DNA of 46,617 nt from Hyphomicrobiales bacterium (GCA_900468065.1 UBTA01000108.1:1-46617); one strand, 5' to 3'. Shown: positions 1 through 8,257, numbered from the stretch's first letter. The notes: generated from the sequence alone by a model not told the origin. Program-made: numbers and translations.

Positions 1-1
1 A

Positions 2-115
2 TTGAAAGGCCTGGCGGATAAGCGGCCGGGCCGGGGCATTGGAGGCCTTCCTGTCAGAGAGGAAGGCGCAGAAGAACCTGAGAAGCGCGGCAAAAGACAC
101 CGAACGGGGCGCTGA
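2..115 (+). CDS. Possible C-terminal end of a gene entering from the left edge
   Basis: Frame 2 is open from the first bases and ends at TGA 113-115, giving a 37-residue basic, Glu/Lys/Arg-rich tail (ends KRHRTGR). This could be the C-terminus of a plus-strand gene that starts outside the window. Nothing in it identifies a family, and a chance open stretch of this length is quite possible in GC-rich DNA. Confidence 0.25.
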   Translation: MKGLADKRPGRGIGGLPVREEGAEEPEKRGKRHRTGR

Positions 116-286
116 GAGGTGTCACCTATTACTATTTTACGAGGCAGCTTTCAGCGCCCCGGCCGATCCTGCCGCGCCAAAGCGGCAGACATTGCAGATG
201 ACACAAGCCACGGGTGAAAAGCCGCCGCGTGACGGCAAACCCGCGTGCATCGTTTTGATCCCACCACCTTAAAAAAGGAGAACACC
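116..286. other. Intergenic leader of the first complete gene
   Basis: About 170 bases without a supported gene. The only feature I can support is a strong ribosome-binding site (AAAAAAGGAG, 271-280) six bases before the ATG at 287. It fixes the start of the next gene downstream of an in-frame ATG at 245. Confidence 0.5.
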
Positions 287-784
287 ATGCCTGCGATCTG
301 CGAACCTGAAAAACTGCCGCTCCATCCCGTTCTGTTCGAAGCGCTGTGCCGCGCCACCGCAAAGAGGATGGGGATTCCATCCTTCTGCCGGGTCCGCCGT
401 TGCGGCCGGCAAGAGGAATGCACGGGCAAGCTGAAGCCGCGCGAAATCCCACGCTGCTTTCGCGGCCTTGTGGATGTCGATGCGCTACTGCCGATGTGCA
501 TCGCCAACGCCGATGACGTCTGGTTCCGTGATTTCGTCCTTGAATGGATCCTGTGCCGGGAAGACTATTTCGGCCGCGTCCGTCCGCCCGTAGCGATTCG
601 CAGCCTGCTTGCCCTTGACGAGCAGTGGCCGGTTTCCATCTATGTCGATGAGCAAGACGAAACACCGGCGGGTGCACACCCGGGCATCACCGTGTCGCGC
701 GATTTGCTCGATACGCTGCAGGCCTCCGTGGAGGGGAAGCCTGCAGTCACCGATGAAAAAGGCGCATCTCTAGGAGGAGACTGA
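287..784 (+). CDS. Conserved-looking hypothetical protein with a Cys-rich N-terminal patch
   Basis: A 165-residue soluble protein that I do not recognise as a named family. The start at 287 is chosen because AAGGAG precedes it at ideal spacing; an in-frame ATG at 245 has no such site. Residues about 33-45 contain C-R-V-R-R-C-G-R-Q-E-E-C, a basic cysteine cluster that could bind metal, and further cysteines occur at CFRG and CIAN. No signal peptide or membrane segment is visible. The stop lies one base before the DUF1428 gene at 786, with GGAGGAG across the junction, so the two are probably co-transcribed and translationally coupled. Function unknown. Confidence 0.75.
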   Translation: MPAICEPEKLPLHPVLFEALCRATAKRMGIPSFCRVRRCGRQEECTGKLKPREIPRCFRGLVDVDALLPMCIANADDVWFRDFVLEWILCREDYFGRVRPPVAIRSLLALDEQWPVSIYVDEQDETPAGAHPGITVSRDLLDTLQASVEGKPAVTDEKGASLGGD

Positions 785-785
785 C

Positions 786-1139
786 ATGCCCTATGTCGAT
801 GGATTTATCGTTGCCGTGCCGAAGGACAGTCTCGAAGCCTACAAGGACTTGGCGCGCACCGCAGGCAAGGTCTGGAAGGAATATGGCGCGCTCTCCTATG
901 TCGAGTGCATCGGCGACGATGTGCCCTATGGCGAGCTCACCTCCTTTCCCCGCGCGGTTCAGGCCACGGATGATGAGGTGGTGATCTTTTCCTGGATCAC
1001 CTATCCCTCGCGCGAGGAGCGCGATGACATCAACAAGAAGGTGATGGCCGATCCGCGCCTCAGCATGGATAACTGGACGATGCCGTTCGACGGCAAGCGG
1101 ATGATCTATGGCGGCTTCAAAAGTTTTCTGGAATTGTAG
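786..1139 (+). CDS. DUF1428 family protein
   Basis: A 117-residue protein that begins MPYVDGFIVAVPK and ends GGFKSFLEL, the hallmarks of the DUF1428 (dimeric alpha/beta barrel) family. The length matches the usual 115-120 residues. GGAGGAG lies just before the ATG. The family has no settled biochemical role; members are small cytosolic ferredoxin-like-fold proteins often found near other small stress or housekeeping genes. It follows the unknown gene at 287 by a single base and is followed 47 bases later by the split YjbQ gene. Confidence 0.9.
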   Translation: MPYVDGFIVAVPKDSLEAYKDLARTAGKVWKEYGALSYVECIGDDVPYGELTSFPRAVQATDDEVVIFSWITYPSREERDDINKKVMADPRLSMDNWTMPFDGKRMIYGGFKSFLEL

Positions 1140-1186
1140 CACGGAGCCCGCCAAGCCGGCAGGCCAAAGCGGTCTGAAAGGATTTT

Positions 1187-1608
1187 ATGCCCCAGACGAT
1201 CATCAGCCTGCCGACACGTGGCGCCGGTCTTTACGAGTTTACCGGCGAGGCGCAGGCTTTCGTGCGCGCGGCCGGCGTGGAGGAGGGGCTTTGACCGTGT
1301 TCGTGCGCCACACCTCCTGCTCGTTGCTGATCCAGGAAAATGCCGATCCCGACGTCAGGCGCGATCTCGACCAGTTCTTCAAACGCCTTGTGCCACCGTC
1401 CAGCGATCCGTCGATGGGCTGGGTCATCCACACAGCCGAAGGCCCGGACGACATGCCCGCCCATATCAAGGCAGCGCTGACACAGGTCTCGATCGGCATT
1501 CCCGTCGGAGCGCGCCGCCTCATGCTCGGCACCTGGCAAGGCCTCTACCTGTTCGAACACCGCGACCGCCCGCACCGCCGCGAGGTGGTGTTGCACCTGG
1601 GTGGATGA
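1187..1608 (+). pseudogene. YjbQ/UPF0047 family (secondary thiamine-phosphate synthase-like), split by a frame change
   Basis: The N-terminal part starts at ATG 1187 (MPQTIISLPTRGAGLYEF...) and stops at TGA 1292-1294. The rest of the family sequence continues without a gap in the -1 frame from TTG 1291 (LTVFVRHTSCSLLIQEN), through GPDDMPAHIK and LGTWQGLYLFEHR, to 1608. Joined, they give about 140 residues, the normal YjbQ length, with the conserved H-T-S, E-N and GTWQG-x-x-x-x-E-H features intact. The break falls at GGGGCTTTGA, so a single-base deletion (real or a sequencing error) is the simplest explanation. The TTG overlaps the stop and has GGAGGAGG just upstream, so termination-reinitiation is also possible. 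Homologues have weak thiamine-phosphate synthase activity; the true role is uncertain. Confidence 0.7.
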
Positions 1609-1902
1609 GGTGGTGATGGTGTTGGAATTACAGGAACAAAAACAGTTGTTTGGGCGTTCTCGAGTTTCGATTGGGTTGGTTGGGATCGAACGGTTTCGAT
1701 TTCCCCCGTCATCCTCGTCCTTGTGGCGGGGATCCAGCACGCTCACGTCCGTGAGCGAAAGACTCTTCCACGCGACGGACGTCGCGTGACTGGATTCCTG
1801 TGACAGGCACAGGAATGACGGGAGAACGCGGAACCGGTCCAATCACACGACAAAATAACGCCGGTGCCAACCGCACCACTTTGACAGGCAAGGAAAGAAA
1901 CA
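1609..1902. other. Intergenic region carrying a RIME-like repeat
   Basis: Between the YjbQ-like gene and the NTF2-like gene. The main content is the mosaic repeat at 1704-1823, listed separately. The remainder has no supported gene; short open frames across it are readings of the repeat. Confidence 0.6.
1704..1823. repeat. RIME-like rhizobial intergenic mosaic element, copy 1
   Basis: About 120 bp. It opens with CCCGTCATCCTCGTCCTTG and closes with CACAGGAATGACGGGAG, with internal palindromes (GCTCACGTCCGTGAGC; CGCGACGGACGTCGCG). The ends are complementary, so the whole unit can fold into one long branched hairpin. Copies 2 (9386-9510) and 3 (22738-22864) share the same outer arms and TTGTGGCGGGGATC core. 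It resembles the RIME1 element described in rhizobia. Confidence 0.8.
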
Positions 1903-2307
1903 GTGACCGACGCGCAGACCATTGCCAGCCGTTTCATGCAGGCCCTCAACGAGCGGGATTTCGACACGATCGGCACGTTCCTCGATGAGGACGTGGCGCT
2001 CGATACCCTGACCGGCCAGCGCACCATTGGTTCAGGTCCATTGCGCATGGGGGTGATGAGCTATTTCCGCCATTTCGACGAAAGTTTCAGCGACATGGTG
2101 CTGATGCACGATGCCTTCGGCCAGCGTGTTGCCGTCGATACCACCGCGCGCGGCCATTACCGCGAAACCATGCCCGGGTTCGCCGAGGCCAGCGGCCAGT
2201 CCTATTCGATCCCGAGCGTCTTTGTCTTCGAGTTTGAAAACGGCGCAGTCACCCGCCTCAGCCACTATCGCAATATCCGCGTTTTTGAACAGATGCTTGC
2301 CCGCTGA
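1903..2307 (+). CDS. NTF2-like / SnoaL-type protein
   Basis: A 134-residue single-domain protein starting at GTG 1903, with a purine-rich AAGGAAAG site upstream. The opening pattern A-S-R-F-M-Q-A-L-N-E-R-D-F-D-T-I-G-T-F-L and the closing segment FVFEFENGAVTRLSHYRNI are typical of the NTF2-like fold, which includes ketosteroid isomerase and SnoaL-like cyclases. There is no signal peptide. Most members are small-molecule binding or isomerase-like proteins whose substrate cannot be read from sequence. It appears to be monocistronic. Confidence 0.8.
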   Translation: MTDAQTIASRFMQALNERDFDTIGTFLDEDVALDTLTGQRTIGSGPLRMGVMSYFRHFDESFSDMVLMHDAFGQRVAVDTTARGHYRETMPGFAEASGQSYSIPSVFVFEFENGAVTRLSHYRNIRVFEQMLAR

Positions 2308-2480
2308 GCACGCTCTCCGCCTTCTTCCTGCCATTCCAGCACGTTCTTGCTTCGGCTGAACCCCGGATGAACGGCAGATTCGGGTTCCGTTCAGCCACGC
2401 CGGATTAGGGTCTCGTCAATGCCCCGGAACAACAGGCGGGCGGACGTCTCACAGTTTTGGACCCATAAGGAGAAACAGTC

Positions 2481-2879
2481 ATGAAACAGATTTTTGCAAA
2501 GCTCGCTCTTGCCGGCATGATCGGTCTGACCGGCTTTGGTGCCACGCTCGCACCGGCAGCCGCCGATACGCTGACCCTCGGCATACATTCCGGCGGTGTC
2601 GTCGATGTCCAGTACCGCGATCGTGACCGTGACCGCGATGGCTACGGCGATGAACGCGACTGGGATCGTGACCGCCGCCATCGCCCGGGCTGGGGCGAGA
2701 ATCGCCGCGGCCGCTGCGATCCTTGGCTCGCCCAGGAAAAGGCCCGCGATTTCGGCATCCGCCGTGCCCGCGTGGTTGATGTCTCGCCCCGCCGGGTCGT
2801 CGTCGAAGGCGTGCGCCGTGGCGACTATCGCAGCATCGTATTTGCCAATGCCCGCGGTTGCCCGGTGATTGGCCGTTAA
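2481..2879 (+). CDS. Exported Asp/Arg-rich hypothetical protein
   Basis: A 132-residue protein with a clear Sec signal peptide (MKQIFAKLALAGMIGLTG..., probable cleavage after APAAA near residue 28). The mature part begins with a beta-strand-like stretch, then a low-complexity run of alternating Arg and Asp (YRDRDRDRDGYGDERDW, about residues 45-60), then a compact domain with two cysteines (R-C-D-P-W and R-G-C-P) that could form a disulfide. The C-terminal VVDVSPRRVVVEGVRRG pattern occurs in small periplasmic proteins of rhizobia with no assigned role. AAGGAG lies upstream of the ATG, and a strong terminator follows at 2938. Confidence 0.75.
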   Translation: MKQIFAKLALAGMIGLTGFGATLAPAAADTLTLGIHSGGVVDVQYRDRDRDRDGYGDERDWDRDRRHRPGWGENRRGRCDPWLAQEKARDFGIRRARVVDVSPRRVVVEGVRRGDYRSIVFANARGCPVIGR

Positions 2880-2937
2880 TCAAGGCTGATCATTCCAATT
2901 CTTTCCGCCTTGTCTCCCCCGGCCGGCGGAAGGTCTC

Positions 2938-2970
2938 ACCCCTCGCGGTTATCCGCGGGGGGTGTTTTTA
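2938..2970 (+). terminator. Rho-independent terminator
   Basis: An 11-bp GC-rich stem (ACCCCTCGCGG pairing with CCGCGGGGGGT, with wobble) around a TTAT loop is followed by GTTTTTATTT. It lies 58 bases after the exported protein gene. Confidence 0.85.
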
Positions 2971-3098
2971 TTTGGGGGAGAGACGTTTGCGGGCATGTCC
3001 GGCACGCGACTGTTCTCCCCCGGAGATCGCCCCCTCAAAGCCGGTGATTCGCTGTCTGCGGGATGCCGTATTTGTCATCTTCCAAAACCGCTTGCATG

Positions 3099-3123
3099 AA
3101 AAAACCCCGCCGGAGCGGGGTTC
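3099..3123 (-). terminator. Rho-independent terminator of the SIMPL gene
   Basis: On the minus strand a CCCCGC / GCGGGG stem is followed by a run of six T. It lies 30 bases beyond the stop of the SIMPL-domain gene. Confidence 0.85.
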
Positions 3124-3152
3124 GATTGTCCACGGTGCTTGGCGCTGCGTTA

Positions 3153-3896
3153 TTATTGCTTGATCGCGAAGGTGACGTTGACGGTGACGTTGTAGCTGTT
3201 TTCTCCCGTGGCGATCGGTACGGCATCACCGGCATATTCTTTTGCCATGGTGCGCATCATCGGTATCGGTTCGGGCCGGGATGAGTTCTCTGAAATTTCA
3301 ACGATACGGCCAATCGAAACGCCGGCAGCCTCCGACAGCACCTTGGCCTTGGCAACGGCATCCGTCACCGCCGACTTGCGGGCTTCGGTGACCGTTGCTT
3401 CCGGCTTGTCGTTGGAAAACTGGATCGAGCCGCCCTGGTTGACGCCGAGCGTCACCGACTGATCGATGATCTCGCCCAGCTTGGCCAGGTCGCGCACCTT
3501 GATGGTCAAGGAGTTGGCCACCTGGTAACCGGTGAGCACCGGCTGGCGATTGCCGCCGTCGCTGTTGTCCGGATACTGGTACTGCGGATTGACGGCGAAA
3601 CCGGAGGTCTGCAGATCACGATCAGCAATGCCGGCGGCCTTCAGTGCGTTGAGCACGTCGGCCATCGCCTTGTTGTTGGCGTCGAGCGCTTCTTTCGCAG
3701 TCTTGGCATCCTTGACGACGCTGAACGACAGGATCGCCATGTCCGGTGCAACGCTTGCACGGCCTTCGCCGGAAACAGTGATCACGGCTTCACGCGGCGC
3801 GGTGTCCTGCGCAAAGGCCGACGTGCCGGCAATACCCGCAAAAGCAGCCGCCAAAACGACGGTCTTGAGGCGGCGGGGGAAATAGGTGGATGTCAT
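3153..3896 (-). CDS. SIMPL-domain (DUF541) exported protein
   Basis: A 247-residue envelope protein. The start at 3896 gives a good signal peptide (MTSTYFPRRLKTVVLAAAF..., cleavage after TSAFA near residue 29) and has GGAG upstream; upstream in-frame codons would bury it. The mature domain starts with ITVSGEGRASVAPDMA, the signature of the SIMPL/DUF541 family (BP26/OMP28-like). It continues with the family's LKAAGIADRDLQTSGFAVNPQY and TGYQVANSLTIKVRD blocks and ends in a beta strand, VTVNVTFAIKQ. Family members form ring-like channel-shaped oligomers in the periplasm or outer membrane and have been linked to oxidative stress; the molecular function is unclear. It is monocistronic with its own terminator. 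Confidence 0.9.
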   Translation of the reverse strand: MTSTYFPRRLKTVVLAAAFAGIAGTSAFAQDTAPREAVITVSGEGRASVAPDMAILSFSVVKDAKTAKEALDANNKAMADVLNALKAAGIADRDLQTSGFAVNPQYQYPDNSDGGNRQPVLTGYQVANSLTIKVRDLAKLGEIIDQSVTLGVNQGGSIQFSNDKPEATVTEARKSAVTDAVAKAKVLSEAAGVSIGRIVEISENSSRPEPIPMMRTMAKEYAGDAVPIATGENSYNVTVNVTFAIKQ

Positions 3897-4054
3897 GGAT
3901 GGGTTCTCTCCAGTTGTGTTTCGTCCCTGCAACCTTATTGATGATTGATTGTGTAGGGATTGCGGCAACGTCTTGTGGGAAAACCAGTTTTCCGCTAGAG
4001 CCAGTCCCACCCGCGGTCTGCCATTGACCCGCGGTGCACCGGATACGTCCGGCA

Positions 4055-4130
4055 GGGCCTGTAGCTCAATGGTTAGAGCCGGCGGCTCATAACCGCTTGG
4101 TTGGGGGTTCGAGTCCCTCCGGGCCCACCA
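4055..4130 (+). tRNA. tRNA-Ile2 (anticodon CAT, lysidine type)
   Basis: A 76-base cloverleaf with encoded CCA. The acceptor stem is GGGCCTG / CGGGCCC, the D-arm GCTCAATGGTTAGAGC, the anticodon arm GCGGCTCATAACCGC and the T-arm GGGGGTTCGAGTCCCTC. The anticodon is CAT. The D-arm and the anticodon stem with following TTGGT resemble the AUA-reading tRNA-Ile2 rather than elongator Met. C34 would then be modified to lysidine by TilS. Assignment to Ile rather than Met is by sequence resemblance only. Confidence 0.88.
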
Positions 4131-4573
4131 AAAACCATATAAAACAATTGCTTGTGCGATTTTTAATCGGCGGGGTCAGCCAACCGGTTAGCCTCGCTGC
4201 ATTTCGTCTTGTGCCGGCGGTGGGTGTGACGCCCCAGAGAGTCTTTCTTGCCCCGAACTACCGGTTTTGATGGGCAGGTAAGGGGAAATGGGAGATCGTT
4301 CTGTTGTATATCCAATTGTTTATTTTAAGTTGTATCGGCTGTATTTTGTCATATCTATGATTGTGCATTTGTCGTTGCGTGTATTGTTGCGTGTTTCCGG
4401 CTTGCTCTTGAGGAAGCGGCTAAGTTGAAGCGATGTGGCTTTGTTTGTTTGGCTTTATCAGATGCTCAGTGTTGTTTCCTAAGATAAATATTATCGCATT
4501 AGTTTCGGATTAACTGTTGCGCTTTACCGGCATTTAGAGTTTCGCCCCTATTGTCTTTATCCAAAGGTCATTT
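4131..4573. other. AT-richer intergenic region between tRNA and tadG-like gene
   Basis: 443 bases with no supported gene. It is clearly richer in A+T than its surroundings, with TTGTTTATTTTAAG and GATAAATATTATCGC stretches, as expected for a promoter region. I see no direct repeat of the tRNA 3' end and no integrase, so there is no sign of an integrated island. Confidence 0.5.
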
Positions 4574-5962
4574 GTGCTGCCAGCTTCTATGGCGCGAAAT
4601 AACGGGGTGGGGACAGTGCGGATATTGAAGCGGCTGCTGACGGACAGGGCTGGCAATTTTGGCATCTTGGCGGCAATTGCCATTGTTCCCGTTCTTGGTT
4701 GTGCCGGCATGGCGATCGATTTCAGCCGTGCGATGGAACTCAAGAGCCGGCTGCAGGACGCGGCCGATGCCGCGGTGCTCGGGTCTATCGCCGAGAAATC
4801 GGCCGGCGTCGCGCAGGCCGTTGGCATGACGCAGGATGGGCCTGTGCCGCTGAGCGAGAAGGAGGCGGAAGCGCTGTTCAGCGCCCAGACCAACTCCAGC
4901 ACTTTGGGCGAGAAAAGCAAGGATCCGGACCTGAAGCTTGACCGCGTCAAAGCAAAGGTCACCAAGAACGGCAAGGACATCAATGCGCAGCTGACCTATG
5001 AGGCGACGTTGCAGACATCCTTTTTGCGCATCCTCGGAAAAAACAGCATTACCGTTTCGGGCAGTGCCAACGCCGTCTACCAAACGCAGTCCTTCATGGA
5101 TTTCTACATGCTGCTCGACAATACCCCATCCATGGGGGTGGCTGCGACCCCGGCTGACGTCGACAAAATGATTGTTGCGACGCAGAATGTTTCGGATTCC
5201 GGCTCCAGAAACTGCGCTTTTGCCTGTCATATCGTTGCCGAAAACGGCGCGATCAACACCAACAGCAACTATTTCGTCGCCAAGACGAATGGTATTGCCA
5301 TTCGAATCGATGTCGTTGCAAAGGCGGTCAAGGCTCTGACCGACGAAGCCGAGCGGCAGCAAAGTTATGCCAATCAGTTTCGTATGGCTGCCTACACCTT
5401 TGGCGAGACGGCCCAAGATGTGAAGCTCCTCAAGGTGGCCGAACTCACCGCCGACCTGTCGAAGGTGAAGACCGGTACGCAGGACATCAAGCTGATGAGC
5501 ATTCCCTATCAGGGATACAACAACGACCAGCAGACGAGCTTCGACAGTGCGTTGACCAAGATCAATGCGGAAATCAGTGCGCCCGGTACCGGCACGACCT
5601 CTGCCAATCCGGAAAAGGTGGTATTTTTCGTGTCCGATGGGGTTGGCGATAGCAACAAGCCGAAAGGCTGCACGAAAAAGCTCACGGGCACACGCTGTCA
5701 GGAACCGATCGACACGACCTATTGCCAAGCCTTGAAGGATCGCGGCATCAAGATCGCTGTCCTCTACACGACCTACCTGCCGCTGCCGAACAACGGCTGG
5801 TACAACAGCTGGATCAAACCGTTCCAATCTGAAATCGGCACGCGCATGGAAGCCTGCGCATCCCCGGGCTTCTATTTCGAGGTCAGTCCAACCCAAGGTA
5901 TCGAAACCGCCATGAAGGCGCTGTTCAACAAGGTGATCAGGACGCCGCGCCTGACGAGCTGA
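4574..5962 (+). CDS. TadG-like pilus-assembly protein with vWA domain
   Basis: A 462-residue protein. The N-terminus has the TadE/TadG layout: a short basic stretch, then DRAGNFGILAAIAIVPVLG forming a single membrane helix (about residues 33-55), then AIDFSRAMELKSRLQDAADA. The rest lies outside the membrane and holds a von Willebrand A domain with a MIDAS-like D-x-T-x-S (D182, T184, S186) and FFVSDGV further on. Several Cys pairs (CAFAC, CTKK...C) suggest disulfides. GTG 4574 has AAAGG six bases upstream; ATG 4589 is an alternative. No other tad or flp gene is nearby, so it is an orphan. A terminator follows at 5995. Confidence 0.8.
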   Translation: MLPASMARNNGVGTVRILKRLLTDRAGNFGILAAIAIVPVLGCAGMAIDFSRAMELKSRLQDAADAAVLGSIAEKSAGVAQAVGMTQDGPVPLSEKEAEALFSAQTNSSTLGEKSKDPDLKLDRVKAKVTKNGKDINAQLTYEATLQTSFLRILGKNSITVSGSANAVYQTQSFMDFYMLLDNTPSMGVAATPADVDKMIVATQNVSDSGSRNCAFACHIVAENGAINTNSNYFVAKTNGIAIRIDVVAKAVKALTDEAERQQSYANQFRMAAYTFGETAQDVKLLKVAELTADLSKVKTGTQDIKLMSIPYQGYNNDQQTSFDSALTKINAEISAPGTGTTSANPEKVVFFVSDGVGDSNKPKGCTKKLTGTRCQEPIDTTYCQALKDRGIKIAVLYTTYLPLPNNGWYNSWIKPFQSEIGTRMEACASPGFYFEVSPTQGIETAMKALFNKVIRTPRLTS

Positions 5963-5994
5963 GCCGCGTCTGCGCGGAGATATCCTTGAAACTG

Positions 5995-6033
5995 AACGGC
6001 CAAGCGTCCAACGTGGAGGTATGGCCGTTTTTA
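5995..6033 (+). terminator. Rho-independent terminator after the tadG-like gene
   Basis: AACGGCCA pairs with TGGCCGTT across a 19-base loop and is followed by TTTTTA. It lies 33 bases after the tadG-like stop codon. Confidence 0.75.
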
Positions 6034-6197
6034 TGTCTCTTGCGCCGTCTGTTTGGTGGTATTCTGTCGCGTTTTTGCAGCGCAGCATCGTGACGCTCTG
6101 TACAATTGCCCTCAAGCGCAGTAAGAGGGCGCGCATGTATTGGCTGGCGACGTGCCGGCTGCGGGGACTGCGCTTACCCTCATCGACCGAGGAGCGC

Positions 6198-6233
6198 ATG
6201 ACATCCGAATTCCGAAAGATAAGCATATGGTAG
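6198..6233 (+). CDS. Possible 11-codon leader peptide overlapping the helicase start
   Basis: ATG 6198, with GAGGAG a few bases upstream, opens an 11-residue frame (MTSEFRKISIW) whose TAG (6231-6233) lies just inside the helicase start (ATG 6227). The helicase ATG itself has only a weak purine site (GAAAGATAAG). This arrangement would allow translational coupling. It may equally be a chance reading frame. Confidence 0.3.
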   Translation: MTSEFRKISIW

Positions 6234-8158
6234 AGTTAGACGGCATCGCTCCGGCGATCGCTCAGGCATTGAGCAAGCGCGGTTATTCAGAGTTGACGCC
6301 GGTTCAGAAGGCTGTTTTGGGCCCTGAACTCGAAGGCAGGGACGCGCTGGTTTCGGCGCAGACCGGGTCGGGAAAGACCGTGGCCTTCGGTCTGGCGCTT
6401 GCCTCGACGCTGCTCGAAGGCAAGGACCGGTTCGGCCAGGCCGGCGCGCCGCTGGCGCTCGCCGTCGCACCGACCCGCGAACTGGCTTTGCAGGTCAAGC
6501 GCGAACTGGAATGGCTCTATGAACTGACCGGCGCAACCGTCGTCTCCTGCGTCGGCGGCATGGACATGCGCAGCGAACGGCGCGCGCTCGATCGCGGCGC
6601 CCATATCGTTGTCGGCACGCCCGGCCGTCTCTGTGACCATATCCGCCGCAACGGCCTCGACATGTCGAGCCTGAAGGCCGTCGTTCTCGATGAAGCCGAC
6701 GAGATGCTTGACCTGGGCTTCCGTGAAGACCTCGAATTCATCCTCGAGGCCGCACCGGCCGACCGCCGCACGTTGATGTTTTCGGCGACCGTGCCGCGCT
6801 CGATCGCCAATCTGGCGAAGAGCTACCAGAAAGATGCCATTCGTATCTCGACCCAGGCCGAGCAGAAGCAGCATCTCGATATCGAATACCGGGCGCTGAC
6901 CGTCGCGCCGTCCGATCGCGAAAATGCAATCATCAACGTGCTGCGCTTTTATGAGGCGAAGAACGCGCTGGTATTCTGCTCGACCCGTGCTGCCGTCAAC
7001 CATCTGACTGCGCGCTTCAACAATCGCGGTTTCGCTGTTGTTGCCATGTCCGGCGAACTCAGCCAGAACGAGCGCACCCATGCGCTGCAGGCGATGCGCG
7101 ATGGGCGCGCCCGCGTCTGCATCGCCACCGACGTCGCTGCCCGCGGTATCGATCTGCCGGGTCTCGAGCTGGTCGTTCATGCCGATCTGCCGACCAATCC
7201 CGATACGCTGCTGCACCGGAGTGGCCGCACAGGCCGCGCCGGACGCAAGGGCGTCAGCGCGCTGATCGTGCCGAACAGCGCCCGCCGCAAGGCTGAACGC
7301 CTGCTTCGCGATGCCAATATCAATGCAGAATGGGGCCGTCCGCCATCGGCTGACGAAGTCAGCCGCCGCGATGACGAGCGGGTTCTGGCCGATCCGGCGC
7401 TCACCGAAGCGATCACGCCCGACGAGGCCGATTTCATCCGCGAATTGCTCGAAAAGCATGGTGCAGATCAGGTGGCTGCGGCTTTCCTCAGACAGGCGCG
7501 TGCGGGCCGTTCGGCACCGGAAGATCTGATGGATACGCCGTCCTACACCCCATCCGGCGATCGTCCGGACCGTGGCGACCGCCCGGAACGCAGCGAGCCG
7601 CGTGCTCCGCGCGGCGATTTTGGCGATAGCGTCTGGTTCTCGCTGTCGGCTGGCCGCAAGCAGAATGTCGAGCCGCGCTGGCTGATCCCGATGCTCTGCC
7701 GCATCGGCAAGATCACCAAGCAGGAAATCGGCGCCATCAAGATGCAGACCGAAGAAACCTATATCGAGATCGCCCGTGAATGGGTGGATCGTTTCGTCGA
7801 GGCGATCGGGCCGAAGCGGGCGCTCGAAAAGGGTATCACCGTGACGCAGCTCGACGGCATGCCGGATCTGTCCGGCGGTTCGCGTGGTGCGCCGTTTGCG
7901 GGCAAGAAGCCGTATCCGGCCAAGCAGGCCGACTGGAACGGCGAGAAGCCCAAGCGCAAGTTCGAGGGCAAGCCCGATTTTGCGAAGGCCGATAACCGCC
8001 CGGCTGAAAAGACCGACAGCAAGCCCTGGACGAAGAAGGCCGGTAAGCCGGCTTTCGACAAGCCGAAATTCGATAAACCAAAATTCGACAAGCCCAAGTT
8101 TGACAAGCCTGCGACCGAGGGCGTCAAGCGCAAGCCGTTCAAAAACAAGACGAACTGA
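6227..8158 (+). CDS. DEAD-box ATP-dependent RNA helicase with DbpA-type RNA-binding domain
   Basis: A 643-residue cytosolic helicase. From the N-terminus: Q motif (YSELTPVQ), Walker A AQTGSGKT (44-51), PTRELALQ, TPGRL, DEAD (155-158), SAT (186-188), then in the second RecA domain ATDVAARGIDLPG and HRSGRTGRAGRKG. A DbpA/CsdA-type RNA-binding domain follows (about 465-540, VWFSLSAGRKQNVEPRWL), as in helicases acting on ribosome assembly. The tail is basic and disordered, with tandem FDKPK units at the very end. The start at 6227 matches the family (MVELDGIAPAIAQAL); a longer frame to 6140 adds sequence unlike the family. A role in ribosome biogenesis or cold-shock RNA remodelling is inferred from the family. 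Confidence 0.93.
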   Translation: MVELDGIAPAIAQALSKRGYSELTPVQKAVLGPELEGRDALVSAQTGSGKTVAFGLALASTLLEGKDRFGQAGAPLALAVAPTRELALQVKRELEWLYELTGATVVSCVGGMDMRSERRALDRGAHIVVGTPGRLCDHIRRNGLDMSSLKAVVLDEADEMLDLGFREDLEFILEAAPADRRTLMFSATVPRSIANLAKSYQKDAIRISTQAEQKQHLDIEYRALTVAPSDRENAIINVLRFYEAKNALVFCSTRAAVNHLTARFNNRGFAVVAMSGELSQNERTHALQAMRDGRARVCIATDVAARGIDLPGLELVVHADLPTNPDTLLHRSGRTGRAGRKGVSALIVPNSARRKAERLLRDANINAEWGRPPSADEVSRRDDERVLADPALTEAITPDEADFIRELLEKHGADQVAAAFLRQARAGRSAPEDLMDTPSYTPSGDRPDRGDRPERSEPRAPRGDFGDSVWFSLSAGRKQNVEPRWLIPMLCRIGKITKQEIGAIKMQTEETYIEIAREWVDRFVEAIGPKRALEKGITVTQLDGMPDLSGGSRGAPFAGKKPYPAKQADWNGEKPKRKFEGKPDFAKADNRPAEKTDSKPWTKKAGKPAFDKPKFDKPKFDKPKFDKPATEGVKRKPFKNKTN

Positions 8159-8202
8159 TTGCTTTTCCGAGCGAGTGGGCATGGCCTGCTCACCAGAGAT
8201 TG

Positions 8203-8236
8203 AAAAACCCGCGTATCGAAAGATGCGCGGGTTTTT
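8203..8236. terminator. Bidirectional Rho-independent terminator
   Basis: AAAAACCCGCG and CGCGGGTTTTT flank a 12-base loop. The T-tract on one strand and A-tract on the other allow it to stop both the helicase transcript and the convergent pca transcript ending at 8258. Confidence 0.9.
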
Positions 8237-8257
8237 CGATGGAAGAGAATGCGTGGT

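Noticed and set aside
1281-1296. RF2-like programmed frameshift (SD-like GGAGGGG followed by CTTTGAC) in the YjbQ-like gene
   Set aside because: The RF2 signal shifts +1, but the family sequence here continues in the -1 frame. The +1 frame gives unrelated sequence, and there is no classical -1 slippery heptamer.
2354-2396. Dyad GGCTGAAC ... GTTCAGCC between the NTF2-like and exported protein genes
   Set aside because: No T-tract follows, and spacing to either gene does not favour a terminator or operator; left as an unexplained dyad.
4055-4573. tRNA gene as an integration site for a genomic island
   Set aside because: No integrase, no repeat of the tRNA 3' end and no composition block beyond an AT-rich promoter region.
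4568-6226. 552-codon minus-strand open frame opposite the tadG-like gene
   Set aside because: No recognisable domain; the plus strand shows a membrane helix and vWA motifs.
6287-8182. 631-codon minus-strand open frame opposite the DEAD-box helicase
   Set aside because: Long antisense frames are common opposite GC-rich genes; the plus strand holds every helicase motif.
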